From Cristatella mucedo (lineage: Eukaryota; Bryozoa; Phylactolaemata; Cristatellidae): a stretch of 64,000 nucleotides of DNA. This document shows, piece by piece, positions 36,357 to 48,039 of this stretch. How positions within the stretch are numbered: position 1 is the first letter of the stretch; each line of letters begins with the position of its first letter. The DNA lies in assembly GCA_009760855.2 (NCBI GenBank), contig WPIO01000141.1, positions 371,501 through 435,500 on the forward strand, read 5' to 3'. The notes beneath the pieces were generated by a model. It did not search any database, was not told where the DNA came from, and saw only the letters and a program-made list of their open reading frames with translations. The position numbers were made by a program, and so were the translations under genes.

Positions 36357-36579
36357 TGTCTTCTTGTCTTTGCCTTATTCCATCTCTGTACACTTTCCCT
36401 CCGCCAATTTCAATATCCTCATTTCTCTCACGATAATCTTTCACGTTTTTCATCTCTGCACTCTTTTTCACCTCTTGCCTCTCTATTTCCCTTTCTCCTC
36501 ATCTCCGTGTCTGTGTAAGTGGCTGTCTCTGTCTGTGTCTGTCTCCGTCTCTGTTTACAAGTTTCAAACATGTGTAGAT

Positions 36580-36760
36580 GGTGTAAAACTGTGCAGCTAG
36601 GCTTGCCAGCCGTGAACGCTACAATGACAACGTAAAGCCACTTCTTTTCGACCTGCACTAATTTCCCTTCAAGCTGTGCATTGAATACAAGGCTCTGTCA
36701 CTGAGGTTGAGGACCATGCGTTATGCTGCTTCGACGTACCGAGCTAAAGCGATGCTCACT
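36580..36760 (+). mobile_element. LINE family A C-terminal fragment
   Basis: The words actgtgcagctaggcttgcc, ccacttcttttcgacctgca and ctctgtcactgaggttgagg match the LV-RERR..PLL.DLHW part of family A. Highly diverged. Confidence 0.55.
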
Positions 36761-36888
36761 TCATACTGCCGGCCGATGCTCCTCTTACTCAGCAGTGCCT
36801 TTTAGATACCTCTAATATTTTCCAGACCTTTGCCTCACAGTCCTCTTAATGCCTGAAGCTTGCTTGCCTCACTGTGCCGCACGATTCC

Positions 36889-37046
36889 TAGCTGATTTAA
36901 CAGCCCCTTTTTTTACTGCGGCAGAAGAGCTTTGAAGGCTATTTTCACTGCTTGCAGTGGTAATAAAGGATCGCTCTCGCACAGGCTTCGAGCCAATGAC
37001 CTCGGGACCGAGGTTGTGAAGAGTAACAGCTGTATTGGCGTAAGGG
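36889..37046 (-). mobile_element. SINE B
   Basis: Reverse copy: tagctgatttaacagcccct, cagaagagctttgaaggct, B-box caggcttcgagccaatgacc and head gtgaagagtaacagctgta. Confidence 0.85.
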
Positions 37047-37247
37047 CCGTATGGCAGTAGTGGCCGCTTTGCATACCTGTTATGCAAGTTTGCAAATCTA
37101 CTTATACTTGCTTGAACCCACGAAAATCACGAGAAATTATAGTGTTGCATTGAAATTCGAGCTGGAGTGTCCGCAGGCTTAGTTGGCAGCCTGGCAGCCT
37201 ATTTATCCGGTAAGAGAAGTAGAGACGACGACGACCTGATTGGCGAA

Positions 37248-37305
37248 AGCCTCGAAACTTCTCGAAACCTCTCGAAACTTCTCGAAACTTCTCGAAACCT
37301 CTCGG
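37248..37305. promoter_or_regulatory. heat-shock-element-like array (five 10-bp units)
   Basis: Units ctcgaaactt or ctcgaaacct follow one another five times at 37251-37300. GAA triplets recur every 10 bases (37254, 37264, 37274, 37284, 37294), and TTC triplets at 37259, 37279 and 37289 sit in exact GAAnnTTCnnGAA spacing. That is the HSF trimer-binding pattern. It lies in carrier intron 3, with CCAAT-type motifs at 37237 (gattgg) and 37363 (ccaat). Function is inferred. Confidence 0.5.
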
Positions 37306-37764
37306 TCTCGTCCTTATTTTGATGTCACCATAAGTGACTTGCCGCTTGCTGAGCTTTTGCAGCACCAATCAGCTCCTGGGATCCTTATTCAGTCTCTTCC
37401 TGTGGGTTTGAGTTTTTTGTATGCGACGTTTTTCTGCCGAGTTTCAGCAGTGGCTTCCGCAGCGGCGTCGGCGTGGCATCGGCGTCGGCACTCAGTTGCT
37501 TTCTTTGCTGGTTGTTTTTCTCGTCAGTGCCTGCGATAGGAGCGCTTCTATTAGGCTCCCCTTGCTTTTTTATGTCCCCAATTCATGGCTGTGAAAACTT
37601 GCCGATCCACAATGGCCGGCGGAAACCACAGGTCGATAGGGTAATTAGCCGTGAAAACTCGCGGAGAACTTCTACTTTGCTTTGGAAGGCCGGCCTGAGT
37701 GTTCACTTACCTAGCTATTAAAGCGAGCTGAGAGTTCTTAGTTAATAAGTCCTTAGTTCTTGCA

Positions 37765-37882
37765 TGCGTCGAGCATGCCACCACTAGCCATCCGATCGTG
37801 TTTCCTTTGCAGCAAATGTAAAGTGCCTAGAAAGAGATCAAGTTCTGTGGGGGCGCTTTATCAAGTGTGTTATTATTATTAG
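37765..37882 (+). mobile_element. LINE family A 3' tail
   Basis: gagcatgccaccactagcca, gcaaatgtaaagtgcctaga, gggggcgctttatcaagtgt and a TTATT end. Confidence 0.85.
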
Positions 37883-37885
37883 AGA

Positions 37886-39019
37886 TTGAAAAAATAAAAC
37901 GTATTTCGAAATTACTTTTAATATTGATTCTTAAAAATTGAGCGTTATTCGGATTTTATTAAATCTATTCATTAGCGCCGGGTAGCGAATGAGCATTGAG
38001 TTTGGTGTACCGAGCGCAAAGATATGCGGTATCGTATTTAATTATATTTACTGTGCAGTCTGTGCCGCCTCTGTGAGGAATCACAAGCTGATTCTATTAA
38101 TGCATGCCCATCGCTTACCAAAGTCAGGTGCAGCTAGGCATGTTACAATTTCATCTCTAAGAATGCTTGCTGCTGCTACATAAGCAAATTTGATGATCTC
38201 TGAGTGAAACGGATAACAAAGAGAGACCGAAAGAGGAGACCGGAAGAGAGACCAAAAATGTGCTCTCTGGTAGTTAAAAATTAATAAACTACTTTCAAAA
38301 TTTATTTGAAATTTAATTGTCCATTTAAACCAAAAACGTAGAACGTTCCACAATTTTTTAGAAGTGGGAGTGGTTGTGTTCTCATCAGAAGTGTTTAAAT
38401 ATATTTCAAGTTTTCATATTCGCAATAATCTTTTGGTATGTGCAACCACATTCAGAACAAAATGAGAAATTCTAGAACTTTTTATTCGCATTCATGAAGG
38501 GATAATTTTCCAATAAAAATGGTAGGATGGTTTGATTAGGCTACAAGTGCGTAAGACAATTACATGCAACTTTGGCGTGCATTACAACACAGGTCGAGGT
38601 GCAGGGAAGCGATAGAGATCGAAAGAAAGTGCCGGAAAGTGAGCCAAGTAAAAGGTTTCGAGTGAATGTGGCAAAAACTGAGGAAAACCGCGAACAGTGG
38701 AATGTATTTATATGTATGAATGTATTTGCAAAGAATGCTTCAGAATAAGGATAGTTACAGCCAAGGATCAGGAAAACACTGTTTCGAAATTTCTTTTTGG
38801 TAGTTTAGGAATGGTTGAAGTATATAAATATTATCCTTGAGAAAATACATATTAGAACTGATTCTTTGTTTAACTGGGTTTTGTGCAAAAATACTCGTGT
38901 AGAGTTTAAGTCTTACATTGTATCCTTTTAGCTTCAAAAATACAAATATGATATGCCAAGATGTTTCATGGGTATTCACTAATAATTAATAACGCCGAAC
39001 CATCGGCCTAACTTGCAAG
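37886..39019. other. carrier intron 3, AT-rich, unassigned
   Basis: No gene or repeat family recognised; short AT-rich frames only. Confidence 0.45.
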
Positions 39020-40770
39020 TAATAATAATAATAATAATGCACTTGATAAAGCGCCCTCAGAGAACTTAATCTCTTTCTAGGCGTTTTACATTTGCTGCAA
39101 AGTGAAATGCAATTGAATGGTAAGTAAAATCATGCTTGAAAAACAACCAAAATGAATAATATGGTTAGGGGTGACATGCACAGGGTCAGCATACAAATGT
39201 GGCTAGTGGCAGCATGCACAGTGTCAGCACGCATAAGCACGTGAAGGAAGAATCACAGGGACCCACTAAATGCTGTCCTAAATAGGTGTGTTTTTAAGTT
39301 CCTTTTAAATGTGGTCAGGTCATGGGATGTTCTGACGCAGGTCGGGAGGGAGTTCCAGGCTTTGGGAGCATACGAACTAAATGCACGGTCTCCAAAGGAT
39401 TTAAGGTTTGTATGAGGTATTTCTAGACTGTGCGATTCCGAAAAGCTGGTGGTACGATGCTTGGCCTGATGGGGGAGTATATCTGAGAGATAGGCTGGAG
39501 CCATAGAATGAAGGGACCTAAAAGTGAGCGACAAAACCTTGAAGTCAATCCGTTGCTTGACTGGTAGCCAGTGCAGGTCGGAGAGAAGTGGAGTAATGTG
39601 GCAACTGCGACGCCCACGACAGACAAGCCTAGCTGCAGAGTTTTGCACCAACTGCAATCGCCTGATCGCACATGCCGGTAGGCCAGTAAGCAGCGAGTTG
39701 TAGAAGTCGAGACGAGATGTCACGAATGCATGGACTAATTTGGACGTGGTATCCTTATCTAAGCAAGCCCGAATTTTAGCAATGTTATGAAGCTGAAAAT
39801 AGGCGGATTTGACTGTGGAGCTGATAGTGTCGTCTAACGAGAGGTCGCTTTGGAATATGACACCTAGATTTCGAGCTGATTCAACTGGAGATATGCTGGC
39901 AGAGCCAATTTTGAGAGTCAGCCTTTCCAATCTCTGAATCACACTGGGTTTGCCAATAACTAGTTAAGTTAGTTTTATCATCGTTTAGTTTTAGAAAATT
40001 TGCTGCCATCCATGTGCGGATGTCATCAATGCATGCACCAAGTGAGTTTTTGGTCTAGCGGTTAAGGTGCTCGCCCCGACCAATGTCTGACTGAGGTCGT
40101 GGGCTCGAGCTCCGAGGCATATGTGAAGTGCCTGAATAGAGATTAAGTTCTCTTGGGGCGCTATATAAATGAATTATATAAATGAATTATATTTGAGAGA
40201 ATTTGAGGTGCTCGAAGGCTGGGATGGATCAAAGCAAAGGTACAACTGAGTGTCATCTGCATAAAAGTGAAAGCCTAGATTGTGCTTGGCAATCACATCA
40301 GCAAGAGGGAGAGTATAAACCTGCCCTGAGGTACCCCATATTTCAGAGGTACCTCGGATGATCTTTGTCCATTCACGTCAATACTATGGAGTCTCCCACT
40401 GAGATAGGACCTGAACCACTGCAGAGCAGTGCCAGTGATGCCCAGGCGAGATGAGAGGCGCTCTAGAAGAACATTGTGATTGATGGTATCGAAAGCTGCC
40501 GAAAGGTCGAGCAAAACAAGTAGAGACACTCTACCCATGTCTGCATTCCTAATTAGGTCGTTGTATACCCTAAGCAATGCTAACTCTGTGGAGTGATTAG
40601 CTCTAAAGCAAGACTGGAACTTACTAGCGATGTGTGAGGTTTCGATATATGAGTTCAGCTGGTCTGCCACGACCCGTTCCAGTGTCTTTAATATGAGTGG
40701 TAGACGATCAGAGTCCTGAAGGCTTTTAGGAGGAATACTCTGTTTTGAAGGATACAGGCTGTCTCATTGT
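39020..40770 (-). mobile_element. LINE family A, RT to tail, split by SINE C
   Basis: Reverse copy with an AAT-repeat end and full 3' UTR. It has a 229-residue open C-terminal ORF (39253-39942: IQRLERLTLKIGSASISPVE, KIRACLDKDTTSKLVHAFVT, FSSYAPKAWNSLPTCVRTS) and RT core at 40293-40670 (LLDLSAAFDTINHNVLLERL). SINE C interrupts it at 40048-40195. The tail part is one of the best preserved here. Confidence 0.92.
40048..40195 (+). mobile_element. SINE C nested in LINE A
   Basis: tttggtctagcggttaaggt, B-box gggctcgagctccg, gtgaagtgcctgaatagaga, ctcttggggcgctatataaa and a duplicated gaattatataaat end. LINE A sequence continues on both sides (gagtt ... ttgagagaat). Confidence 0.92.
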
Positions 40771-41840
40771 ACTTGGTAGTCGAGTCCTTGAAAGTGGGCT
40801 AACTAAAATGTGTTGGCCGCCACATCTAAATAGACACTCGACACACTGTGGCAAAGCTAAATATCTTAAGACAGTCAGATACTGGGGCAGCAAAGATCAT
40901 GCTGCAAACCGATTACATCACTGAGTATTCTCTCCATTGGATGAATTGCTAGTCGATGAACTTGCAGTCAGCATTGTGGCAGCTAAATTTTTCAGCAATA
41001 GCTTAATGTGCGAGCTGGTGAAAACCTTTCGAGATTACTTTCGAGATTATTTCTAGTCACGTGACACAGTTTGTCACGTGCTACAGGTCGTTGCCGGCTC
41101 GTCATTGGCATTTGAGCACATTACGAATCTCTCAGCTACAACATCGGCATTACACCATGTGGCTAGGTCACGTAGCAAGTTCAGGTTGATTAAAAAGCGG
41201 TTAGAGAGGCAGCAGACGAACGGTATCCTCCAGTACGTATGGTATAAGTATGAGTGCTTATAAAATAGCAAACGACTGGTATCCTCCTCTGGCTGCCTTG
41301 AATGCAGTGTGTACCACTTAACTGTTAAGTCTCCCAATCAGTGACAAGCGAGCTATCTGCAAAACCCGGAAAAAGTTTCCCAGGATACTGGTCGTCCGGT
41401 CCTACTCGAGGAGATCGCGCTGTATCGCAGTTACTCGTGAGACCCTTCCGACCCTGCTCAACCTGTCTATACCTTGCTTTGCCATGCTAGCGCTGCCCCA
41501 TGGCAGCCGTGCATGCAGCCTTCAGTTACTTGTGGTTCCTTGGGGCTTGAATAAAGTCTAGTGGCAGCCAGCAGCGACACCAGAACAATGCACTACACAC
41601 ACACTCGATGGCTGCACCTACGGGTGCATGTAATGTCGCCTAATGGCTGCTGCTCTCTGCTGCACTCTGGGTACTGCTCTCAGCACAGCCTTTCACTGGC
41701 AGCCATCCTCCTCTTCCTCCTCCTCCTCCTTCTCCTCCTCCTCATCCTGGCTGAAGGGGAAGAACTGAAATGGGGAAGGGAGGAAAGGTGCATGCCTCCC
41801 CGTCTGCCTGCTACTAATTCTCCAATTGTTTTGCTCTCAG
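40771..41840. other. carrier intron 3, unassigned right part
   Basis: Contains GAATAAA near 41548 and a (CTC)n tract at about 41706-41748, a possible extended polypyrimidine signal before the exon at 41841. No coding homology. Confidence 0.45.
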
Positions 41841-42466
41841 TCGCAGACTTGTTTGCTTCAGGCTTCGTCCAGTGCTTTGTCTGCAGTCCGATGGAGCTGG
41901 CTAAGATTCGCATGCAGATGCAGGGCAAAGGGCAGAAGCAGCAGCAGCCGCTCGGCAGTGGCAGCACGGGCACGGCCGCCTACCGCGGCAGCATCGACTG
42001 CCTGGCTCGGATCTTCAGGACCGAGGGCCTTCGCGGAGTCTACAGGGGCATGACCTTCACCGTACTTCGCGAGGTGCCGTCCTATACCATATACTTTGCT
42101 GCCTACGAGCTCCTGTGCCGGCAGTTCGCCAAGCTCTGTCCGGCCTACGAGCAGGTGCCCACGTGGGCACTGCTCGTGAGCGGAGGGATCTCAGGCTGCG
42201 TAAGCTGGTTCCTCGTCAACCCGGTCGACGTAATCAAGTCGCGAATGCAGATGGACGGCGTCGTGCAGGCCGACGGGCGCGTGCTGAACGAGTACCGGAG
42301 CTACGCCGACTGCATCTCAAAGTCTCTGTCACGCGAGGGCTATTCTGTGCTGACCAAGGGCCTTGCGTCCACGATGCTTCGTGCGTTCCACACGAACGCT
42401 GCGACTCTCACCACGGTCACGTGGTTGCTACGCCTTCTGAACCCGAAAACCAGCCAGGAGTCGTGA
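41841..42466 (+). CDS. SLC25A29: SLC25A29-like carrier, copy 1, last exon
   Basis: Acceptor tgctctcag. The exon enters in phase 1 (G plus TC gives valine) and ends at TGA 42464-42466. It encodes residues 105-312. The second carrier signature PMELAK is at 121-126 and the third PVDVIK at 232-237. Between them lie GLRGVYRGM and REVPSYTIYFAAYE, and after them LTKGLASTMLRAFHTNAATL. The pattern CCPMELAK, SLDCLA, GLRGV.RGM and TRGLASTLLRAFPVNAAT is that of human SLC25A29, closer than SLC25A45/47/48 from memory. Six helices in three repeats are accounted for. A glutamine- and glycine-rich insertion (about residues 130-146) in the matrix loop of repeat 2 is a local peculiarity. The sequence is GC-rich compared with exons 2-3. 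An upstream ATG at 41561 in the same frame is intronic. Confidence 0.96.
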
Positions 42467-43003
42467 GTCGCCATCGCTGAGCGCTCCGGCATTCGATTAG
42501 TGCCTAGCTGGGTGGAACTCTCGGTCGGCAGGAGGTTCGGAGAACTGTCTCGAATTGCTGAGCCCAAAGGGCCATCGTAGATTACCACAGTCCCAGGCTG
42601 CGGCCAACTTCGTCACGCCTGCACAATCGGATCGTGCCCTTGACCCCATGAGTGACAGCAGCATTCGTGGCACTGCTGGCAACGAAGAATACTTGCACGG
42701 CGAGTGCCGAAGCGACTGGCCGAACGTTTAGCGTGGCTGGGCAGCTGCTTGCCAAGGTCAGATTGTCCAAAATGGTTCAAGTCACCACTGAGGTCACCGT
42801 CTCAGCGAAGCTGCAGACGAGACGTCAACCTAAGCCCATCTCGCTGGCCTCTACGGTGTACTCGCCAGGGTCAGAAAATCGTGCTTTTTTCCTCACTTTA
42901 GACGCCTGCAAAGCACGAAGCGATCGTGCCCAAGTTGTCCCCCCCGTCCGAAGCAACTGTCGTGTAATGTGTCTCCGTTTTTAACTTCACAAAAGCAAAT
43001 AAA
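42467..43003 (+). other. SLC25A29: probable 3' UTR of carrier copy 1
   Basis: The first AATAAA after the stop is at 42998-43003. That hexamer lies inside an antisense LINE D fragment, so the poly(A) signal may be transposon-derived. The UTR end is inferred. Confidence 0.45.
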
Positions 43004-43096
43004 AACTATGTGGCCGTTACGCAGGAGAGTTGTATACAGCGCACTCAGCCCAAGCGGCTTTCCGTATGCATTAAGTAGCCAACAGACTTCGTCACT
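42969..43096 (-). mobile_element. LINE family D 3' fragment
   Basis: tgtgtctccgtttttaactt, ccgttacgcaggagagttgt and gtagccaacagacttcgtc match the 3' end of the copies at 9186 and 63379. Confidence 0.85.
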
Positions 43097-43402
43097 GATC
43101 AGTTTAGGAGCAGCTGCCCTCCAGCAAAGGCCGTGGCATCGCCCGGCGCTAGATCGAAGCCTGGCCCGAGAAGTTGTGCACGACTTCTTATTCCGGTTAG
43201 TTAATGATAATCAGCACGTGGAACTAAAAACGCTTGGTGAAATTTGTCGGAACAGGGTCGACACCGAACTGCAGAAGTTAAACTAAGAGACTATGTGTGC
43301 GAGTACAATTGTTAGCAAGTTGATGCCATAAGTGTCCCCTGATGTTGAAGAGGTACGAAATATGAGTTCTGGCCATAGGAGCGTTACGAACAAAGAGAAA
43401 CA

Positions 43403-43451
43403 GTTCTGGTTTGGCGCTGAGGTAAGGTGCTTGCCTACTACGACCAAGGTC
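43403..43451 (+). mobile_element. SINE C head fragment
   Basis: ctggtttggcgctgaggtaa and gaccaaggtcgtgggctgg give a partial head just before a complete SINE C. Confidence 0.6.
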
Positions 43452-43478
43452 GTGGGCTGGAGAGAGCTCAAGGTCGCC

Positions 43479-43622
43479 GAGCTGGTTTGGTCTAGCGGTT
43501 AGGATGCTCGCCCCGACCAAGGTCTGACTGAGGTCGTAGGCTCGAGCCCCGTGGCATATGTGAAGCGCCTGAATATAGATTAGGTTCTCTTGGGGCGCTA
43601 TATAAATGCATTATTATTTATT
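43479..43622 (+). mobile_element. SINE C
   Basis: agctggtttggtctagcggt, B-box aggctcgagccccg, gtgaagcgcctgaatataga, ggggcgctatataaatgc and a TTATT tail. Confidence 0.92.
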
Positions 43623-43688
43623 TATTAAGGTCTCTTAAAGCGATACTAAAATGATGTATACATACAGTGTATGTATACGTTATAAACG

Positions 43689-43689
<1 letters not shown>

Positions 43690-43753
<64 letters not shown>

Positions 43754-43790
43754 CACTCACATATAAGTAATGCAAGTACATATGTAAGAA

Positions 43791-43824
<34 letters not shown>

Positions 43825-43930
43825 CTTACACATATTTATGTGTGAGTAAGCATGTGCGTTCGCAAGAGCGTGCGTTCGTGCGCCTGAGTGTGTGTGGGTA
43901 TGTATGTGTGTGTGTGCGTGCGTGTATATA
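43690..43930. repeat. (TA)n / (TG)n compound microsatellite
   Basis: TA runs at 43690-43720 and 43790-43825 with TG runs at 43721-43742 and about 43885-43925. Ends at the start of the LINE D copy. Confidence 0.95.
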
Positions 43931-43934
43931 CATA

Positions 43935-46685
43935 CTCTATCAGGTCTTCATCAAAGACAATGCCTCTCACCGTTGTGATATACCGGCCTCCTTCTGGCTG
44001 TCTAAACTTGTTTATAGAGGAGTTTTCAGAGTTCCTCGCTAAAATATTTGTGTGTGACAGGCCGCTACTGATTGTAGGAGACTTCAATATTCACGTTGAC
44101 AACCCTAGCAACAGCCAGGTCCGCTCATTTCTTGACTGTCTGGAAAATTTTGGTTTGGCCCAACACGTTAATCATAGCACCCACGTCGGTGGCCACATTC
44201 TAGATCTCGTGATCACTAAGGATGTCCTCCCCATTGACTTTGTGGTGTGCCCACTGACCCTCTCAGATCATTGTTTGGTCTCGTTTACTGTTCCTGCTCC
44301 CTCGTACGTGCAGGGCAATGTCGAATTTTCCAAACGACGTTACTTACTAAGCATTGACATGGACAAGTTTTTGAAATCTGTTTGTGATGCAGGCCTTCTT
44401 GATCTGCATTCAGACTCGACCGGCAGCCTCGATACCCTCACTGATGCAATGAACATGACACTCAGGAGTGCTCTTGACAAGCATGCTCCCGTTCGCTCTA
44501 TCCGTGTTCAAAGTCGTCGAGATTGCTTTCAATTTACAAAAAAACTCCTTAAGATGCGCCGTGTTAAGCCCAGGCTGGAACGTCGTTTCAAGAAATCGGG
44601 GTCTGAGGCAGACCTAGTCAATTTTAAAGACTTCCTTCGAGTTTACACCCGAAAGCTTAAAAAAGCCAGGGCTTCTTTTTTCATTAGAAGACTGAATTCC
44701 TGCCAATCGGACACTAAACAGATTTATAAGACAGTAAACCATTTACTGGCCAATGCTGTCAGGTCTGACTCCCCAGATATTAAGGGCTCAGCCGAAAAGT
44801 TTTCAGCCTTCTTTACTGAAAAATTGTGCACATTCGTGCCTCCATTAAGCCCCCTCCGACCAAAGCAATCGCCGTTCCTCAACCTGTGACCTTTCTTAAA
44901 AGGTTCTCTGATGTTTCTGCCTGTGATGTGGCTGCCTTAATAAGGTCTAGCAAAAAGAGCTCGTCTCCTGAAGACCCTATACCTTCATCTCTGTGGTCTT
45001 CACTTGCAGACCAACTTAGCCCTGCCATAACCAAGATTTTTAATGCTTCTTTGGGAAAAGGGGTCGTCCCCAAGTCCTTCAAATCGGCAATCGTTAGACC
45101 TATTCTTAAAAAGCCTGGATTAGACACATAGGTCCTAGCAAACTATCGTCCAGTTTCCCTTCTTCCGTTCTTATCAAAGATTCTTGAAAAAACTGTTGCT
45201 AAGTAGCTAGTTGAACATATTGAAAATAATGGAATGTCAGAAACATTTCAATCAGGTTTCAAGAGGCAGCACTCTACTGAAACTGCTCTCCTCCGTGTTA
45301 ACAATGACATTCTACGTGGCAACGACGATGGGAATGTCACTGCCCTAGCTCTGCTAGATCTGTCTGCTGCCTTCGACACCATTGATCACGAAGTTCTGCT
45401 TGAACGACTGAGAACAACGATCGTTCTGGCAGACGAAGCACTGGCGTGGTTTAAATCATACTTGTCTGATCGTGTTCAATCCGTGTCGTGTGGGGGTCAG
45501 GTCTCGGACATGAGAAGGGTCACCTGTGGAGTCCCTCAAGGGTCTGTACTTGGTCCCTTGCTGTTCTCCATTTATACGCAACATCTGGGGAAAGTAATTA
45601 AGGCCCATGGAATAGGATATCACTTCTATGCTGACGATACTCAATTGTATTTGTCATTTAAACCGTCGGAATCTGCTGCAGCAACTGAGAAACTGAATGC
45701 TTGCCTTGCCGATATTCGATCCTGGATGTCGGAAAACTTCCTGAAACTAAATGACGATAAAACCGAACTTCTTCTCATAGGACACCCTAAGCGTGTGGCT
45801 GGATTAAAAGGCTTTGCTGTTCTAATAGGTGATGCTATTGTGCGACCTTCACCACGTGCTCGTAATCTAGGTGTCGTGTTCGACAGCTGCCTCAATTTCA
45901 AAAGCTTCATTCAGAAGACTGCCTCTACAGCTAGCCATCACATCCGATCCCTATCCAAGATTAGAAGCTGTCTCCCACAGTGGCTTGTAAAAAATTTAAC
46001 TAGCTCTTTAGTTCTGTCTCGGCTTGATTATTGTAATTCCCTTTTGGCCGGGCTACCAAAGAAAGCTAATATGCCACTACAGCGGACTATGAATATGGCT
46101 GCAAGGCTGGTCTTCAAGTCCCAGCGGTTTGAGCACGTGTCACCTTTGCTGGAAGAGCTAGGATGGTTGCCGGTTGAGCAAAGGATACAGAGCAAAGTTC
46201 TTACGCTGACCCACAAGGCCCGCCACGGCTTGGCTCCTTCATACCTAGCTGAACTGCTGCATCCGTTTCAGCCTGTTCGCACCCTCAGGTCCTGTGTGGA
46301 CAATAAATTAGCTGTCCCATTCCTCCGCTTAAAGACAGTTGGCGACAGAAGCTTTAGCTCTGCAGGTCCTAGACTGTGGAACTCGCTTCCACAATTCTTA
46401 TGCAACGACATCTACTTTCCAACTGCCGACTATGGCACATCTTTTTCAGCGGTCCTGAACTGCTACTTCTATGCTACTCACTACCTCAACTACTCTCCTA
46501 ACTCTGCTATGCTTCCCACTTTCTCTTTGTTGCGTGAGACGAAGTCTGTTGGCTACCGAATGCGTACCGAAAGCCGCTTAGGCTGTGAGAGCGCTATACA
46601 AAACTCTCCTGCGTAGCACCCACATGGTCTTAATGACTTTGTGGAGTTACTGACGGAGATACATACATACATACATAAATACTCT
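43935..46685 (+). mobile_element. LINE family D, long copy (endonuclease end, RT, 3' tail)
   Basis: Non-LTR retrotransposon of the L2/CR1 type, lacking the N-terminal part. The endonuclease C-terminal half has the GDFNIHVD and SDHCLVSF motifs (44060-44300). A linker follows, then reverse transcriptase with [39 protein letters not shown] and the YADDTQLYL catalytic box near 45630. A C-terminal domain ends at 46616. One frameshift (between 44826 and 44889) and two in-frame TAG codons (45129, 45204) break an otherwise readable frame; 45234-46616 is open for 460 codons. The tail is ggagttactgacggagatac followed by ACAT repeats. It has moved recently by comparison with most family A copies. Confidence 0.95.
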
Positions 46686-46770
46686 GTAAATCTAATTCGG
46701 AAAGCAACCAGAAAGAGATTGAGGTTTCTGATGGTGCTTTATCAAATGTATGATTATTATATTATTATAA
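46686..46770 (+). mobile_element. LINE family A 3' tail
   Basis: ccagaaagagattgaggttt, gatggtgctttatcaaatgt and ATTATT follow the LINE D tail directly. Confidence 0.8.
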
Positions 46771-48039
46771 AAGCTGATTCATTTGAAACGCAAACAAACA
46801 GGTCCTCAATCGGCATCATTTAGTTCTTGATCGATTTATTCTTAAGTTCTTAAATAGTTTATTGATCTAGTTTTTCTAACAATCATAAGCTAATCAGCAC
46901 ATCGATCATGTTTAGAAACTATTTGCATAGCACCCTTTGAGAAAATTTCCCTGCCTTGGCACTTTACATTTTGCTACTGTACCAATAGCAATCAAAGCTT
47001 GAAAAGTAGAAAAAAAGTACAAAATTACTAAATGTACTAAAACTACCAAATGACCTAGTGGTATGCTTTTGGTCAGTATCTTGCTGCCAAATTTGCTGCC
47101 AAATTAATGACATAGCAGAGTATTTGAGCTTTAATATCCAACTTAGTTAAGTTACAATAACTTGAGTAAAGTACTTAATGACTGTTCCGTGTTTGGTGCT
47201 GGAACAGTGGCTCGCCTAAGTCGCCCGATGCTCATAGAATGACCGCTAGGAGCGCTACTGAAAGACTGCTGATGCCATATGTCCAGCCTCCACCCATAGC
47301 TAACATGTTCAGTAAAGCGTCTGTGTTTGACCAGACGGGGCAGGTCATCAAGAATCACGATAGGATGAAGTTGCACTAAACGCATGCATACCAACAATAT
47401 CTATTTCCTTTCAAGTGGTCAATAAATACTTTTCCATGCTTAGTATATGTTTAGTAAGCCTGGCATCGTAGAAAACCCTTTTGTTATCCGAACGACTTTG
47501 CAATCACAGTTGCTGCTGCCATACTCCGAGGACTGTTTTTTTGCTGATTGTCCAAGTTAAAGCTGAGTTTGTATGAACCGAAATCCTAAGGACCATCTCT
47601 CCAACAACCTATCTCTTGAAAGAAATCAGGCCGAAGTAATTGACTTGCGTAGTAAAAAACTAAAGGAGCTGGTCGGCATGGTCATCAAAAGTTTGGACTA
47701 TGCAAACTTGGCGGGCGAAATGAATCTGGTGGATCACTTTTAGTATTAGGGACGGACCAGACTGGACGTAATTCCGATCGAATTGAGGCAGATGAGCTTG
47801 CAAATTCTACTTATCCCTGCAGCTGTACCTCTTTTCAGCCGCGTAACATTGCAAACTTTCGGGAAGATCTGATAAGGACGTCGCAGCCGAGCTGCTGAAC
47901 ATGCATTGTGACGTCCCGTCTAGAGTAATGTAAGTCACAACATACAGATCCTTCTAAAAGTGCTGTAAAAATCATTATTGATAGGAATAATAACTATACT
48001 AATAGGTCATTTACATAGCGCCCTAGGAGAACTAAATAT
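46771..48039. other. intergenic, nothing recognised
   Basis: A weak reverse LINE A tail trace lies near 46920-46985 (tagcaccctttgagaaaatt). Otherwise no gene or repeat supported. Confidence 0.45.

Noticed and set aside
41561-41840. Start codon at 41561 as an N-terminus for a carrier protein
   Set aside because: The upstream part is a polypyrimidine-rich intron. A good acceptor at 41840 joins the upstream exons in frame, and a protein starting here would lack the first carrier repeat.
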